This document shows, piece after piece, positions 24,939 to 32,892 of a stretch of DNA of 36,926 nucleotides; positions within the stretch are counted from its first letter, which is position 1, and each line of letters starts with the position of its first letter. Where the stretch lies: positions 1-36,926 of the forward strand of contig CAITSH010000277.1 in the NCBI GenBank assembly GCA_903895005.1. Reading direction: 5' to 3'. The notes under the pieces were generated by a model, which worked only from the letters and a program-made list of their open reading frames with translations, ran no database searches and was not told where the DNA came from. The position numbers were made by a program, and so were the translations under genes. This DNA comes from an uncultured Pseudomonadota bacterium (GTDB taxonomy: Bacteria; Pseudomonadota; Gammaproteobacteria; Burkholderiales; SG8-39).

Positions 24939-26582
24939 ATGACATTGCCTGCCTTTGTTAAAAGAGTACTGAATCTCATCAAAAGACTGAAATCTTCGCC
25001 TGAGCTCAGGCGGTTCATGGCATTTAACCGCCGCGTATTCCCGCTCGCCGCCGATGCGGGGCGCAGGGAGCCGGTTGTGCTGTTTGAGCTTAACCAGACA
25101 AGGTCCGCGCATATCGCATATGCCTATTTGGCGAATGTGCTGGCTGAGAGCCAGCAGGCCCGGATCGTTGCCTACCCCCCGATTCCCATGCGCGGCTGGC
25201 TGCAAAAGCTGTACTTTCGGGTCAAGCGCACGATCGGATTCGACGAGTTCGGCGTCTATCGTTCTTTTGGCACCGCCGCATTTCTTGACGTGACCATGTC
25301 TGCGGGGCAAAAAGCCAGGGCAAGAGTGATGTTTGAAAAAATACTGCCCAGCCTGAAGGGTACGCGGGATATCGAGGCGTTGAAAATTGACGGCGTTTGG
25401 GTCGGCGACCTGATTTACGACTCCTATCTGATGACCTTTCTCAAACCGACGATCGACAAGGATGCCCCCGATTTTCGAAGTTTTCTGCTCGAATCCATCG
25501 AGTTGTTCGTATTCTGGGACGACTACCTGAACGCCAATGACGTCCGGGCCGTCAACGTCAGCCATTGCGTTTATAGCCTGGCCATCCCGCTTCGCCTGGC
25601 CGTGCGACGAAACATCCCGGCCTTTCAGGCCAACGCGACGCATCTCTATCGACTCAGTTCCGGCAACCTTTTTGCCTACAACGATTTCATCTATTTTCGC
25701 CAACGCTTTGCCGCCCTGCCCCATGACGTACAGGAATCGGGAATCGCCGAAGCGCAAAAGCGGATTGAGCGGCGCTTCGCCGGCGAGGTCGGTGTGGACA
25801 TGCCCTATTCAACCAAATCCGCCTATGGCGCATCACGGCACCAACGCCTGCTGCGCGAATCACCGCGCAAGAAAATCCTCATCGCGACCCACTGTTTTTT
25901 CGACAGCCCGCACAGTTACGGAAACAACATCTTCCCGGATTTTTACGAATGGCTCGATTTTCTGGGAAAGATGACAGAGACTACGAACTACGACTGGTAT
26001 ATCAAAACGCATCCGGATTATTTGCCCGGAACCAAGGAAATTATCGATGGTTTCGTCGCGCGTTACCCGAAATTCACCCTGTTGCCCGCCGATGCCTCGC
26101 ACAATCAGATCATTGCCGAGGGCATTGACCTGGCATTGACCGTCTATGGCACCATCGCATTCGAGTATGCGGCGTTGGGGGTTCCGGTGATCATCGCCTC
26201 CCAAACGAATCCGCATATCGCCTACGACTTCAATCTGCACGCCAAAGATGTCGAAGACTATCGACGCATGCTGCTCGGGTTGGGCAGCCTGGATTTCAAT
26301 ATCGAAAAGCGGCAGGTCTACGAATACTATTTCATGCGCTATATCTACAACACCGAGAATCTCTTTTTTGAAGATTACGACGCCACGATCGAGTCTCTCG
26401 GCGGGTATTACGCGCAATTTACGCCCGCCGTATATGACAGTTGGCTGGCGGAGTCATCGACCCAGAAAAATCGCGCGATCACGACAGCACTCCATAAATT
26501 CCTGGAGTCGGGGGATTTTCGAATGGACTACACCCATTACGGGCGCGAGTTTGCAATCAAGCCGGAAGGGAATCGAACATGA
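24939..26582 (+). CDS. Large GT-B-like protein, candidate glycosyltransferase
   Basis: 547 residues with no certain family match by eye. The C-terminal half has a strand-turn pattern like capsule and CDP-glycerol transferases. It includes ILIATHCFFDSPHSYG near 310, YDWYIKTHPDYLPG near 352-365, a HNQIIAEGIDLALTVYGTIAFEYAALGVPVI run near 388-418 that resembles a nucleotide-binding loop, and a DFNLHAKDVEDYRRML end. The N-terminal half is a separate domain rich in aromatic residues. No signal peptide or transmembrane segment is seen. It follows a 55-base gap. A transferase for Pse or another sugar of the island is the best guess; the donor is not readable. The end overlaps the cytidylyltransferase start as ATGA. 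Confidence 0.78.
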   Translation: MTLPAFVKRVLNLIKRLKSSPELRRFMAFNRRVFPLAADAGRREPVVLFELNQTRSAHIAYAYLANVLAESQQARIVAYPPIPMRGWLQKLYFRVKRTIGFDEFGVYRSFGTAAFLDVTMSAGQKARARVMFEKILPSLKGTRDIEALKIDGVWVGDLIYDSYLMTFLKPTIDKDAPDFRSFLLESIELFVFWDDYLNANDVRAVNVSHCVYSLAIPLRLAVRRNIPAFQANATHLYRLSSGNLFAYNDFIYFRQRFAALPHDVQESGIAEAQKRIERRFAGEVGVDMPYSTKSAYGASRHQRLLRESPRKKILIATHCFFDSPHSYGNNIFPDFYEWLDFLGKMTETTNYDWYIKTHPDYLPGTKEIIDGFVARYPKFTLLPADASHNQIIAEGIDLALTVYGTIAFEYAALGVPVIIASQTNPHIAYDFNLHAKDVEDYRRMLLGLGSLDFNIEKRQVYEYYFMRYIYNTENLFFEDYDATIESLGGYYAQFTPAVYDSWLAESSTQKNRAITTALHKFLESGDFRMDYTHYGREFAIKPEGNRT

Positions 26583-27352
26583 TCGCAGTCATCCTTGCCG
26601 GCGGCCTCGGCACGCGCATCTCCGAGGAGACGCACCTGAAACCCAAGCCGATGATCGAGATAGGGGGCAAGCCGATTCTCTGGCACATCATGAAGATGTA
26701 CTCCGCGCACGGCGTGAACGACTTTGTCATTTGCTGCGGTTACAAGGGCTACCTGATCAAGGAATATTTTGCGAATTACTTCCTGCACATGTCGGATGTG
26801 ACTTTCGATATGGCGAGCAACGAGATGAAGGTCCACCAGCGCAAGGCGGAACCCTGGCGGGTAACGCTTGTGGATACGGGGGAGGATACCCTGACAGGCG
26901 GACGCCTCAAGCGGGTGGCCGACTATATACGCGACGAGGAATGCTTTTGCTTCACCTATGGCGATGGCGTCAGCGACGTGGACATCCGTTCCGCCGTCGA
27001 TTTTCACCGCCGGCACGGCAAACTGGCGACCGTCACGGCGGTGCAGCCACCGGGACGTTACGGTGCACTGGAGCGTTCCGGCGACCTGGTGACGGCATTC
27101 ACCGAGAAGCCGCGCGGTGACGGCGGGACCATCAATGGCGGATTTTTCGTCCTGTCGCCCGCATGCCTGGATTTGATTGACGGCGATGCCACCCCCTGGG
27201 AAGCGGCGCCAATGGCCCGGCTTGCCGAAACGGGGCAAATGATGGCGTTTGAGCACACTGGCTTTTGGCAGCCGATGGACACCCTGCGTGACAAAAACAT
27301 GCTCGAAGACCTGTGGGCATCGGGCCTGGCGCCGTGGAAAACATGGCACTGA
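26579..27352 (+). CDS. rfbF: Glucose-1-phosphate cytidylyltransferase
   Basis: Makes CDP-D-glucose from glucose-1-phosphate and CTP, the first committed step of CDP-6-deoxyhexose synthesis. 257 residues, the standard length. The nucleotide-binding LAGGLGTR is at residues 6-13, with KPKPMIEIGGKPILWHIM near 22-39. YGDGVSDVD near 126 holds the metal-binding Asp. Later GGFFVLSP and FWQPMDTLRDK complete the family signature. It overlaps the upstream gene as ATGA and the dehydratase by 10 bases. Together with the next gene it commits the downstream cassette to CDP-linked sugars. Confidence 0.96.
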   Translation: MIAVILAGGLGTRISEETHLKPKPMIEIGGKPILWHIMKMYSAHGVNDFVICCGYKGYLIKEYFANYFLHMSDVTFDMASNEMKVHQRKAEPWRVTLVDTGEDTLTGGRLKRVADYIRDEECFCFTYGDGVSDVDIRSAVDFHRRHGKLATVTAVQPPGRYGALERSGDLVTAFTEKPRGDGGTINGGFFVLSPACLDLIDGDATPWEAAPMARLAETGQMMAFEHTGFWQPMDTLRDKNMLEDLWASGLAPWKTWH

Positions 27353-28419
27353 GCGCATTCCGCAATCCGGACCCCGCTTTTTGGCATGGAAAGCGGGTGC
27401 TGCTGACCGGGCACACCGGTTTCAAGGGGGCATGGCTGGCCATCTGGCTGCATCAATTGGGCGCGAGGGTGACGGGCATCAGCCTGCAACCGGCCGCCCA
27501 GCCCAGCCTGTATTCCCTCGCAAACGTTGCCAGCCTGTGCGATAGCCAGATGTGTGATATCCGGGACGCCGCCAGATTGGCGAAGCTTGTCGCGGGCGGC
27601 GCGCCGGAGATCGTGTTTCACCTTGCGGCACAGTCACTGGTGCGCGCCGGCTACCATGACCCGCTTGCCACCTTCTCGACCAACACGCTGGGCACCGCAC
27701 ATGTGCTTGACGCACTGCGGCCGCTGGAGGGTGTTCGCGCCCTTGTCGCGGTTACCACCGACAAGGTTTACAGGAACCTGGAGCAGTGTTATCCCTATCG
27801 GGAATCGGACGAACTCGGCGGCCACGACCCCTATAGCGCGAGCAAGGCGGCGAGCGAGATCATCATCGCCAGCTATCGCGATGCCTTCTTGTCGGCAAAG
27901 GGGCTGGCTGTGGCCAGCGCGCGGGCGGGCAATGTGATCGGCGGGGGCGACTGGTCTGAGGACCGGCTGGTTCCCGATGCCGTACGCGCGTGGCAAACCG
28001 GCAGGGTGTTGGAGGTTCGCCGGCCCAACGCGATTCGTCCCTGGCAACATGTCCTTGAACCGCTGGCTGCCTATCTGCTGCTGGCGGAAACACTCTGGCA
28101 GCAGCCGTCGCTTGCCGGGCCCTACAACTTTGGACCGGACAGCAACGATGCCGCCAGCGTAAGCGCGGTGCTCGCCCTGGCGCGCGCTGCCTACGGCAAG
28201 GGCGAAATACGCCACGGTACCGGGGACGAGGGCCCGCATGAAGCGGGATGGCTTGCGCTGGAGACCGCCAAATCGCGCAGTGTGCTGGGCATCAAGCCAC
28301 GCTGGAGGCTTCCGGAAGCCGTGGCTCGCACGATGGCGTGGTATCGCGAGCAGCACCAGGGGGCGGATGCCAGGGCACTGTGCACGGCCGAAATCACCGC
28401 CTACGGGGCATTGGCTTGA
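27343..28419 (+). CDS. rfbG: CDP-glucose 4,6-dehydratase
   Basis: Converts CDP-glucose to CDP-4-keto-6-deoxyglucose. 358 residues, as expected. GHTGFKG at residues 23-29 binds NAD. VTTDKVYRN near 140 and the catalytic YSASK with Tyr164 and Lys168 are present. Further on, ARAGNVIGGGDW and RPWQHVLEPL are diagnostic of CDP-glucose dehydratases. ATG 27343 overlaps the rfbF stop by 10 bases, with GTGGAAA just upstream; an in-frame GTG 27313 is less likely. Its 4-keto product is the branching point for the epimerase, C-methyltransferase and reductase encoded next. No RfbH-type 3-dehydrase is visible, so the product should stay 6-deoxy, not 3,6-dideoxy. Confidence 0.96.
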   Translation: MALSAFRNPDPAFWHGKRVLLTGHTGFKGAWLAIWLHQLGARVTGISLQPAAQPSLYSLANVASLCDSQMCDIRDAARLAKLVAGGAPEIVFHLAAQSLVRAGYHDPLATFSTNTLGTAHVLDALRPLEGVRALVAVTTDKVYRNLEQCYPYRESDELGGHDPYSASKAASEIIIASYRDAFLSAKGLAVASARAGNVIGGGDWSEDRLVPDAVRAWQTGRVLEVRRPNAIRPWQHVLEPLAAYLLLAETLWQQPSLAGPYNFGPDSNDAASVSAVLALARAAYGKGEIRHGTGDEGPHEAGWLALETAKSRSVLGIKPRWRLPEAVARTMAWYREQHQGADARALCTAEITAYGALA

Positions 28420-28976
28420 GCCGTTTCACCGTGACCGACCTGCCGTTGAACGGACTGAAGCTTGTCGAGCGTCAGCCCCTAGGCGACCATCGGGGCTCGC
28501 TTACCCGCATTTTTTGCGCCGCGGAACTGGCTGCGGCCGGCTGGTTCAAGCCGATTGCGCAGATCAACCATACGTATACGGCTGCGCGCGGCACCGTGCG
28601 CGGCATGCACTTTCAGCGTCCACCGCATGCGGAAATGAAATTGGTGAGCTGCATCCGCGGCGAGGCGTGGGACGTCGCCGTTGACCTGCGGGCGGGCTCG
28701 AAGTCATTTCTGCGCTGGCATGCCGAGTTGCTTTCCGCCCGGAATGGCCGGGCTTTGCTTATCCCCGAGGGCTTCGCGCACGGATTTCAGGCCATGACCG
28801 ACGATGTTGAGCTTCTTTATTGTCATTCGGCGGCGTATGCAGTCGCCTCGGAAGACGGCTTGAACCCGGGCGACGCCATGCTGGACATAGGGTGGCCGCT
28901 TCCGGTCGGTGAGCAATCGGCGCGGGATTCCGGCCGCCCGATGATCGATGCGACGTTCGCGGGTGTTGCGCCATGA
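28416..28976 (+). CDS. dTDP-4-dehydrorhamnose 3,5-epimerase-like cupin (acting on a CDP-sugar)
   Basis: 186-residue RmlC-family cupin, slightly shorter at its start than some. The opening LKLVERQPLGDHRGSLTRIFCA is typical. RGMHFQRPPHAEMKLVSC near 62-80 includes His65 as the likely general base, and LIPEGFAHGFQAM near 108-121 with Tyr135 afterwards is the rest of the site. In this cassette it would epimerise C3 and/or C5 of CDP-4-keto-6-deoxyhexose and so set the L-configuration. TTG 28416 overlaps the rfbG stop as TTGA; GTG 28431 is a shorter alternative. The family is clear; the exact carbon and the nucleotide partner are inferred from neighbours. Confidence 0.88.
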   Translation: MSRFTVTDLPLNGLKLVERQPLGDHRGSLTRIFCAAELAAAGWFKPIAQINHTYTAARGTVRGMHFQRPPHAEMKLVSCIRGEAWDVAVDLRAGSKSFLRWHAELLSARNGRALLIPEGFAHGFQAMTDDVELLYCHSAAYAVASEDGLNPGDAMLDIGWPLPVGEQSARDSGRPMIDATFAGVAP

Positions 28977-30196
28977 AATGCCGTCACTGCGCCGCGCCGC
29001 TTGTGCATACCTTCCTCGACCTGGGTTTCGCCCCGCCCTCAAACGCCTATTTGACCGATGAAGACCTCAACAGGCCGGAAACATATCTGCCCCTGAAAAT
29101 AAAAATATGCGATCGATGCTGGCTTGCACAGGCCGAGGATTACTCGCGGGCGGATGAACTGTTTGACGCGGATTACGCCTATTTTTCGAGTACCTCGACG
29201 GGCTGGCTGAGGCACGCGGCGCACTTCGCGGCGGATATCATTCCGAGGCTTTCGCTTGGCGGGCAAAGCCTGGTAATCGAAGTGGCTTCGAATGACGGAT
29301 ACCTGCTCAAGAATTTTGTCGCCGCCGGCATTCCCTGCCTGGGTATCGAACCGACCTCCAGTACGGCAACAGCCGCCGAGAAACTGGGCATTCCCGTCAT
29401 GCGTGAATTTTTCGGTGAGCAACTGGCGAGGCGATTGGCGGCGCAGGGAAAGCAAGCCGACCTGATCATCGGCAACAACGTATATGCGCACGTGCCTGAC
29501 ATACACGATTTCACCAAGGGACTAAAGGCCGCGTTAAAACCCGGCGCGACAATAAGCCTGGAATTCCCGCATTTGATGCGACTGATAGAGGGTACCCAGT
29601 TCGACACGGTGTATCACGAGCATTTTTCCTACTTTTCACTGAGCGTCGTTGTTTCCGTGTTCGAAGCGGCGGGGCTGCGCGTGTGGAATGTTGAGGAACT
29701 GCCCACCCATGGTGGCAGCCTGCGCGTATTCGGATGCCACGCCGACGATGCCCGCGGCGTGGAGCGCGCCGTAACCGCATTGCTGGCGCAAGAGTCCGAG
29801 AGGGGCTTGCGAAACCTTGCCGTGTATCAAGACTTCCAGGCAAGGGCGGATCGGGTAAAGGACGATTTGCTCGCTTTTTTAATCGAACAAAAACGCGCCG
29901 GCAAGAAAGTGGCCGCCTACGGCGCCGCAGCCAAGGGAAATACGCTGCTCAATTACGCCGGCGTCAAGCCGGACCTGCTGTCGTTTGTGTGCGATGCCGC
30001 CGAGGCAAAGCAGGGCAAGTTCATGCCGGGCAGCCATATACCCATCCTTGCGCCGGGCGCACTTGACCAATGCCCGCCCGACTATCTGCTGATCCTGCCG
30101 TGGAATATCGCCGAAGAAGTCAAACAGCAGAACGCGCGACTGGCGCAGCGAGGCACGCGCTTTGTGACTGCCGTACCCCGCCTGGAGGTCTCGTGA
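28973..30196 (+). CDS. Sugar C-methyltransferase (TylCIII/NovU-like)
   Basis: 407-residue three-part enzyme. The N-terminal zinc site has C3-x2-C6 and C46-x2-C49. The SAM domain motif VIEVASNDGYLLKNF lies near 99, and YHEHFSYFS near 214 holds the conserved His/Glu of deoxysugar C-methyltransferases. A C-terminal Methyltransf_14-like domain (AAYGAAAKGNTLLNYAG, near 315) closes the protein. The family methylates C3 (sometimes C5) of 4-keto-6-deoxy nucleotide sugars. Following rfbF, rfbG and an epimerase, it should make a branched CDP-sugar. It starts as ATGA with the epimerase and ends as GTGA with the reductase. Position of methylation is inferred. Confidence 0.92.
   Translation: MKCRHCAAPLVHTFLDLGFAPPSNAYLTDEDLNRPETYLPLKIKICDRCWLAQAEDYSRADELFDADYAYFSSTSTGWLRHAAHFAADIIPRLSLGGQSLVIEVASNDGYLLKNFVAAGIPCLGIEPTSSTATAAEKLGIPVMREFFGEQLARRLAAQGKQADLIIGNNVYAHVPDIHDFTKGLKAALKPGATISLEFPHLMRLIEGTQFDTVYHEHFSYFSLSVVVSVFEAAGLRVWNVEELPTHGGSLRVFGCHADDARGVERAVTALLAQESERGLRNLAVYQDFQARADRVKDDLLAFLIEQKRAGKKVAAYGAAAKGNTLLNYAGVKPDLLSFVCDAAEAKQGKFMPGSHIPILAPGALDQCPPDYLLILPWNIAEEVKQQNARLAQRGTRFVTAVPRLEVS
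30184..30188 (+). promoter_or_regulatory. Strong ribosome binding site for the reductase at GTG 30193
   Basis: GGAGG lies 4 bases before GTG 30193, inside the last codons of the C-methyltransferase. This supports a GTG start on the GTGA junction instead of any upstream in-frame start. Confidence 0.65.
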
Positions 30197-31029
30197 CGGG
30201 AAGAGTGTTGCTTACCGGGGCAACAGGCTTTGTCGGCCGGCAGATTTTGCGTGTTTTGCTCGCCGCCGGCGTGCCCGTCCGTGCCGTGGTGCGGCATGGC
30301 AGCCAAATCCGCCTGGAAAGCGCCGACAAGGTCGATATGGTCGTTACGCCCGACCTTTTCAACGAGCCCGCCGATTGGTGGGCGCAGAACTGCGCGGCAA
30401 TCGACACGGTGATTCATGCGGCTTGGTATGCAGAGCCGGGAAAATACCTGCAGTCACCGCGCAATCTGTCCTGCCTGGGGGGCACGCTGGCGCTGGCCGA
30501 AGGCAGCGCTCGCGCCAAGGTGAGGCGTTTCGTCGGTATCGGCACGTGTTTTGAATACCAATTGTCAGACCGCGGACTGTCGGTACAAACGCCCCTGGAT
30601 CCCCAATCCCCTTATGCCGGAGCCAAGGCGGCGGCCTTTCTCGCGTTGTCCGCGTGCTTGCCCGCACAGGGCATGCAGTTCGCATGGTGCCGCCTTTTTT
30701 ACCTGTATGGGGAGGGCGAGGATGAGAGGCGGCTCGTACCCCACCTGCGGGCCCGGCTGGCGGCAGGCGAGGCGGCAGAACTCAGCGGCGGAAGCCAGAT
30801 ACGCGATTACCTTGACGTTAGTGACGCAGGCCGCATGATCGCCGCGGCGGCGTTGGGCGGCGTCGAGGGCGCGGTCAACATCTGCTCGGGGGTCCCCGTG
30901 AGCGTGCGGGAACTGGCGGAGCGGATCGCCGATGAATACGGGCGGCGGGATTTACTGCGATTTGGCGCGCGGCCTGATAACCGTGTCGACCCGCCGTACA
31001 TATTGGGAATTCCCGGAGGGGCGGGATGA
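30193..31029 (+). CDS. NAD(P)-dependent sugar 4-ketoreductase (extended SDR)
   Basis: 278 residues, an extended short-chain dehydrogenase. LLTGATGFVGRQILR at about residues 6-20 is the cofactor-binding loop. The catalytic pair is in SPYAGAKAA near 142-150. LFYLYGEGEDERRLVPHL near 172-189 is like reductases of 6-deoxyhexose pathways, and RDYLDVSD near 214 is conserved. It would reduce the C4 keto group of the branched CDP-6-deoxyhexose and finish the sugar. It has a strong GGAGG at 30184 and GTGA/ATGA overlaps on each side. Epimerase activity is the main alternative; context favours a reductase. Confidence 0.87.
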   Translation: MTGRVLLTGATGFVGRQILRVLLAAGVPVRAVVRHGSQIRLESADKVDMVVTPDLFNEPADWWAQNCAAIDTVIHAAWYAEPGKYLQSPRNLSCLGGTLALAEGSARAKVRRFVGIGTCFEYQLSDRGLSVQTPLDPQSPYAGAKAAAFLALSACLPAQGMQFAWCRLFYLYGEGEDERRLVPHLRARLAAGEAAELSGGSQIRDYLDVSDAGRMIAAAALGGVEGAVNICSGVPVSVRELAERIADEYGRRDLLRFGARPDNRVDPPYILGIPGGAG

Positions 31030-32090
31030 GTGCTTCCGGACAAAGACTGCTTTACACGCAACTCCAGCTTCCGGTTTTCCAGAACCGCATGTATGACAGT
31101 GCGATTGACGCGACGAATTGCACAAAGGGTGACGTTCGTCTGGTTGAAGATCTTGAAAGCGGCTTGGTGTTTAACCAGGCCTTCAACCCGGAACTGATGA
31201 CTTACGATGCGCATTACCAGAACGAGCAGGGCGTCAGCCCCCTTTTTCGCGCCCACCTTGAATCGGCGGCTGATATTGTCGAGCGCCACATGGGGCGCAG
31301 CGGCCTGGTGGAAATAGGGTGCGGCAAAGGATTTTTCCTCGAAATGCTGCTGGCAAGAGGTTTCGACGTTACTGGCTACGATCCGGCTTACGAAGGCGTC
31401 AACCCGAGGGTCGTGCGGCGGTATTTCTCAGCGGGGATCGGCATTCAGGCCAGGGGGCTTGTTCTGCGCCATGTGCTCGAGCACATCAAGGATCCGTACG
31501 AATTTTTGCTTAAGTTGCGCGAGGCAAACGACGGGCGCGGACTTGTCTATATCGAGGTGCCCTGCTTTGACTGGATTTGCGAGCACCGCGCATGGTTTGA
31601 TGTGTTTTACGAGCACGTGAACTATTTTCGCAGGTCGGATTTTTACCGGTTGTTCGGCTCGGTCTTGGAAGGCGGGCGCTTGTTTGGGGGGCAATATCTT
31701 TATGTCGTTGCGGATCTGGCGAGCCTGAGGCCCCCCCGAATCGATGTGAGCGACGCGGTCAAGTTCCCCCCGGATTTTTCAAGCCGCATTTCCGAACCGG
31801 TTCGCTCGGCAAACGGAATGAGCGCCATTTGGGGCGGCGCATCCAAAGGGGTCATATTTGCGCTTCTAAAATCGCGGCAAGGCCAGTCTGTGGAGACCGT
31901 GATTGACATCAACCCCGCCAAGCAGGGCAAATACCTGCCGGCGACCGGATTGCGCGTGGATTCGCCCGAGTCGGCGCTCGAACGTTTGCCGCCAGGATCG
32001 ACGATTTACGTGATGAATTCCAATTATCTCGAGGAAATTAAGACGATGTGTCAGAACGCGTATAACTGCATCGCGATTGATCATGAGTGA
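31026..32090 (+). CDS. C-methyltransferase-like SAM enzyme lacking the zinc motif
   Basis: 354 residues, related in layout to the upstream C-methyltransferase but with no C-x2-C pairs at the N-terminus. The SAM motif VEIGCGKGFFLEMLLARGFDVTGYD is near 90, FYEHVNYF near 196 parallels the upstream YHEHFSYF, and a C-terminal half with WGGASKGVIFALL and KQGKYLPATG corresponds to the upstream Methyltransf_14-like domain. It may add a second methyl group or act on another sugar; a catalytically altered paralogue is also possible because the zinc site is gone. It starts ATGA and overlaps the next gene by 8 bases. Confidence 0.83.
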   Translation: MSASGQRLLYTQLQLPVFQNRMYDSAIDATNCTKGDVRLVEDLESGLVFNQAFNPELMTYDAHYQNEQGVSPLFRAHLESAADIVERHMGRSGLVEIGCGKGFFLEMLLARGFDVTGYDPAYEGVNPRVVRRYFSAGIGIQARGLVLRHVLEHIKDPYEFLLKLREANDGRGLVYIEVPCFDWICEHRAWFDVFYEHVNYFRRSDFYRLFGSVLEGGRLFGGQYLYVVADLASLRPPRIDVSDAVKFPPDFSSRISEPVRSANGMSAIWGGASKGVIFALLKSRQGQSVETVIDINPAKQGKYLPATGLRVDSPESALERLPPGSTIYVMNSNYLEEIKTMCQNAYNCIAIDHE

Positions 32091-32856
32091 TTTTTCCAGT
32101 GAAGTGGCGGATCGCATCGCCGGTCTCGGCGCCAACCCGGAAGTGCGGGCGATTGCGGCGGAATTTATGCGTGCGACTACGGCGCCCAAGTACTCCTACA
32201 ATTTCGCGTGGCAGGGGCGACCGATTATTCAGTATCCGCAGGATATGGTCGCAATGCAGGAGCTTATTTGGGAAGTGCGGCCGGATCTGGTTATCGAGAC
32301 CGGAATAGCGCATGGCGGATCGCTGATCTTCAGCGCGTCAATGCTGGCACTGCTCGACCTGAGCGACGCGATTGAAAATGGAAGCACCCTGGACCCAAGG
32401 ATGTCTGCGCGCAGGGTGTTGGGCGTCGACATTGATATTCGGGCCCACAATCGGGACGCGATCAACGCCCATCCCATGGCATCCCGGATTCAGATGATCG
32501 AGGGGTCCAGCGTCTCGCCGGCGATCGTGCGCCAAGTGCGCGCGATCGCCGCCGGCTACAAGCGCGTGCTGGTTTGCCTGGACAGCAACCACACCCATGA
32601 ACACGTGCTGGCCGAGCTTCTCGCTTATGCCAATCTGACCAGCGTAGGGAGTTACTGTGTCGTATTCGACACGATCATTGAAGATTTGCCGAAAGAACTG
32701 TTCCCGGATCGCCCCTGGGGCCCGGGTAACAACCCCAAGACCGCCGTCTGGTCGTTTCTGAAAGACCATCCGGAGTTCCAGCTTGATAAAAGTATCCAGG
32801 ATAAGTTGCAGCTGACCGTGGCGCCGGACGGATATTTGAAACGCATACGTCCTTGA
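32083..32856 (+). CDS. CmcI/RhmA-like methyltransferase (cephalosporin hydroxylase family)
   Basis: 257-residue protein of the CmcI (cephalosporin hydroxylase) family, whose members in glycan loci act as sugar O-methyltransferases. The SAM site reads IETGIAHGGSLIFSASML near 73-90. GVDIDIRAHNRDAI near 117 and VCLDSNHTHEHVLAEL near 165 are the other conserved segments. The C-terminal FPDRPWGPGNNPKTAV is typical. ATG 32083 overlaps the preceding stop by 8 bases (ATGAGTGA); TTG 32077 is an alternative. The name cephalosporin hydroxylase should not be taken literally. It would O-methylate the branched deoxysugar or a sugar in the chain. Confidence 0.85.
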   Translation: MSDFSSEVADRIAGLGANPEVRAIAAEFMRATTAPKYSYNFAWQGRPIIQYPQDMVAMQELIWEVRPDLVIETGIAHGGSLIFSASMLALLDLSDAIENGSTLDPRMSARRVLGVDIDIRAHNRDAINAHPMASRIQMIEGSSVSPAIVRQVRAIAAGYKRVLVCLDSNHTHEHVLAELLAYANLTSVGSYCVVFDTIIEDLPKELFPDRPWGPGNNPKTAVWSFLKDHPEFQLDKSIQDKLQLTVAPDGYLKRIRP

Positions 32857-32892
32857 GTCGCCAGGCGGCATTCCGTCGGGAAGTCGGTCGTC

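Noticed and set aside
32083..32856. Cephalosporin biosynthesis enzyme
   Set aside because: CmcI-like proteins are common in glycan loci as sugar methyltransferases; no antibiotic genes are nearby.
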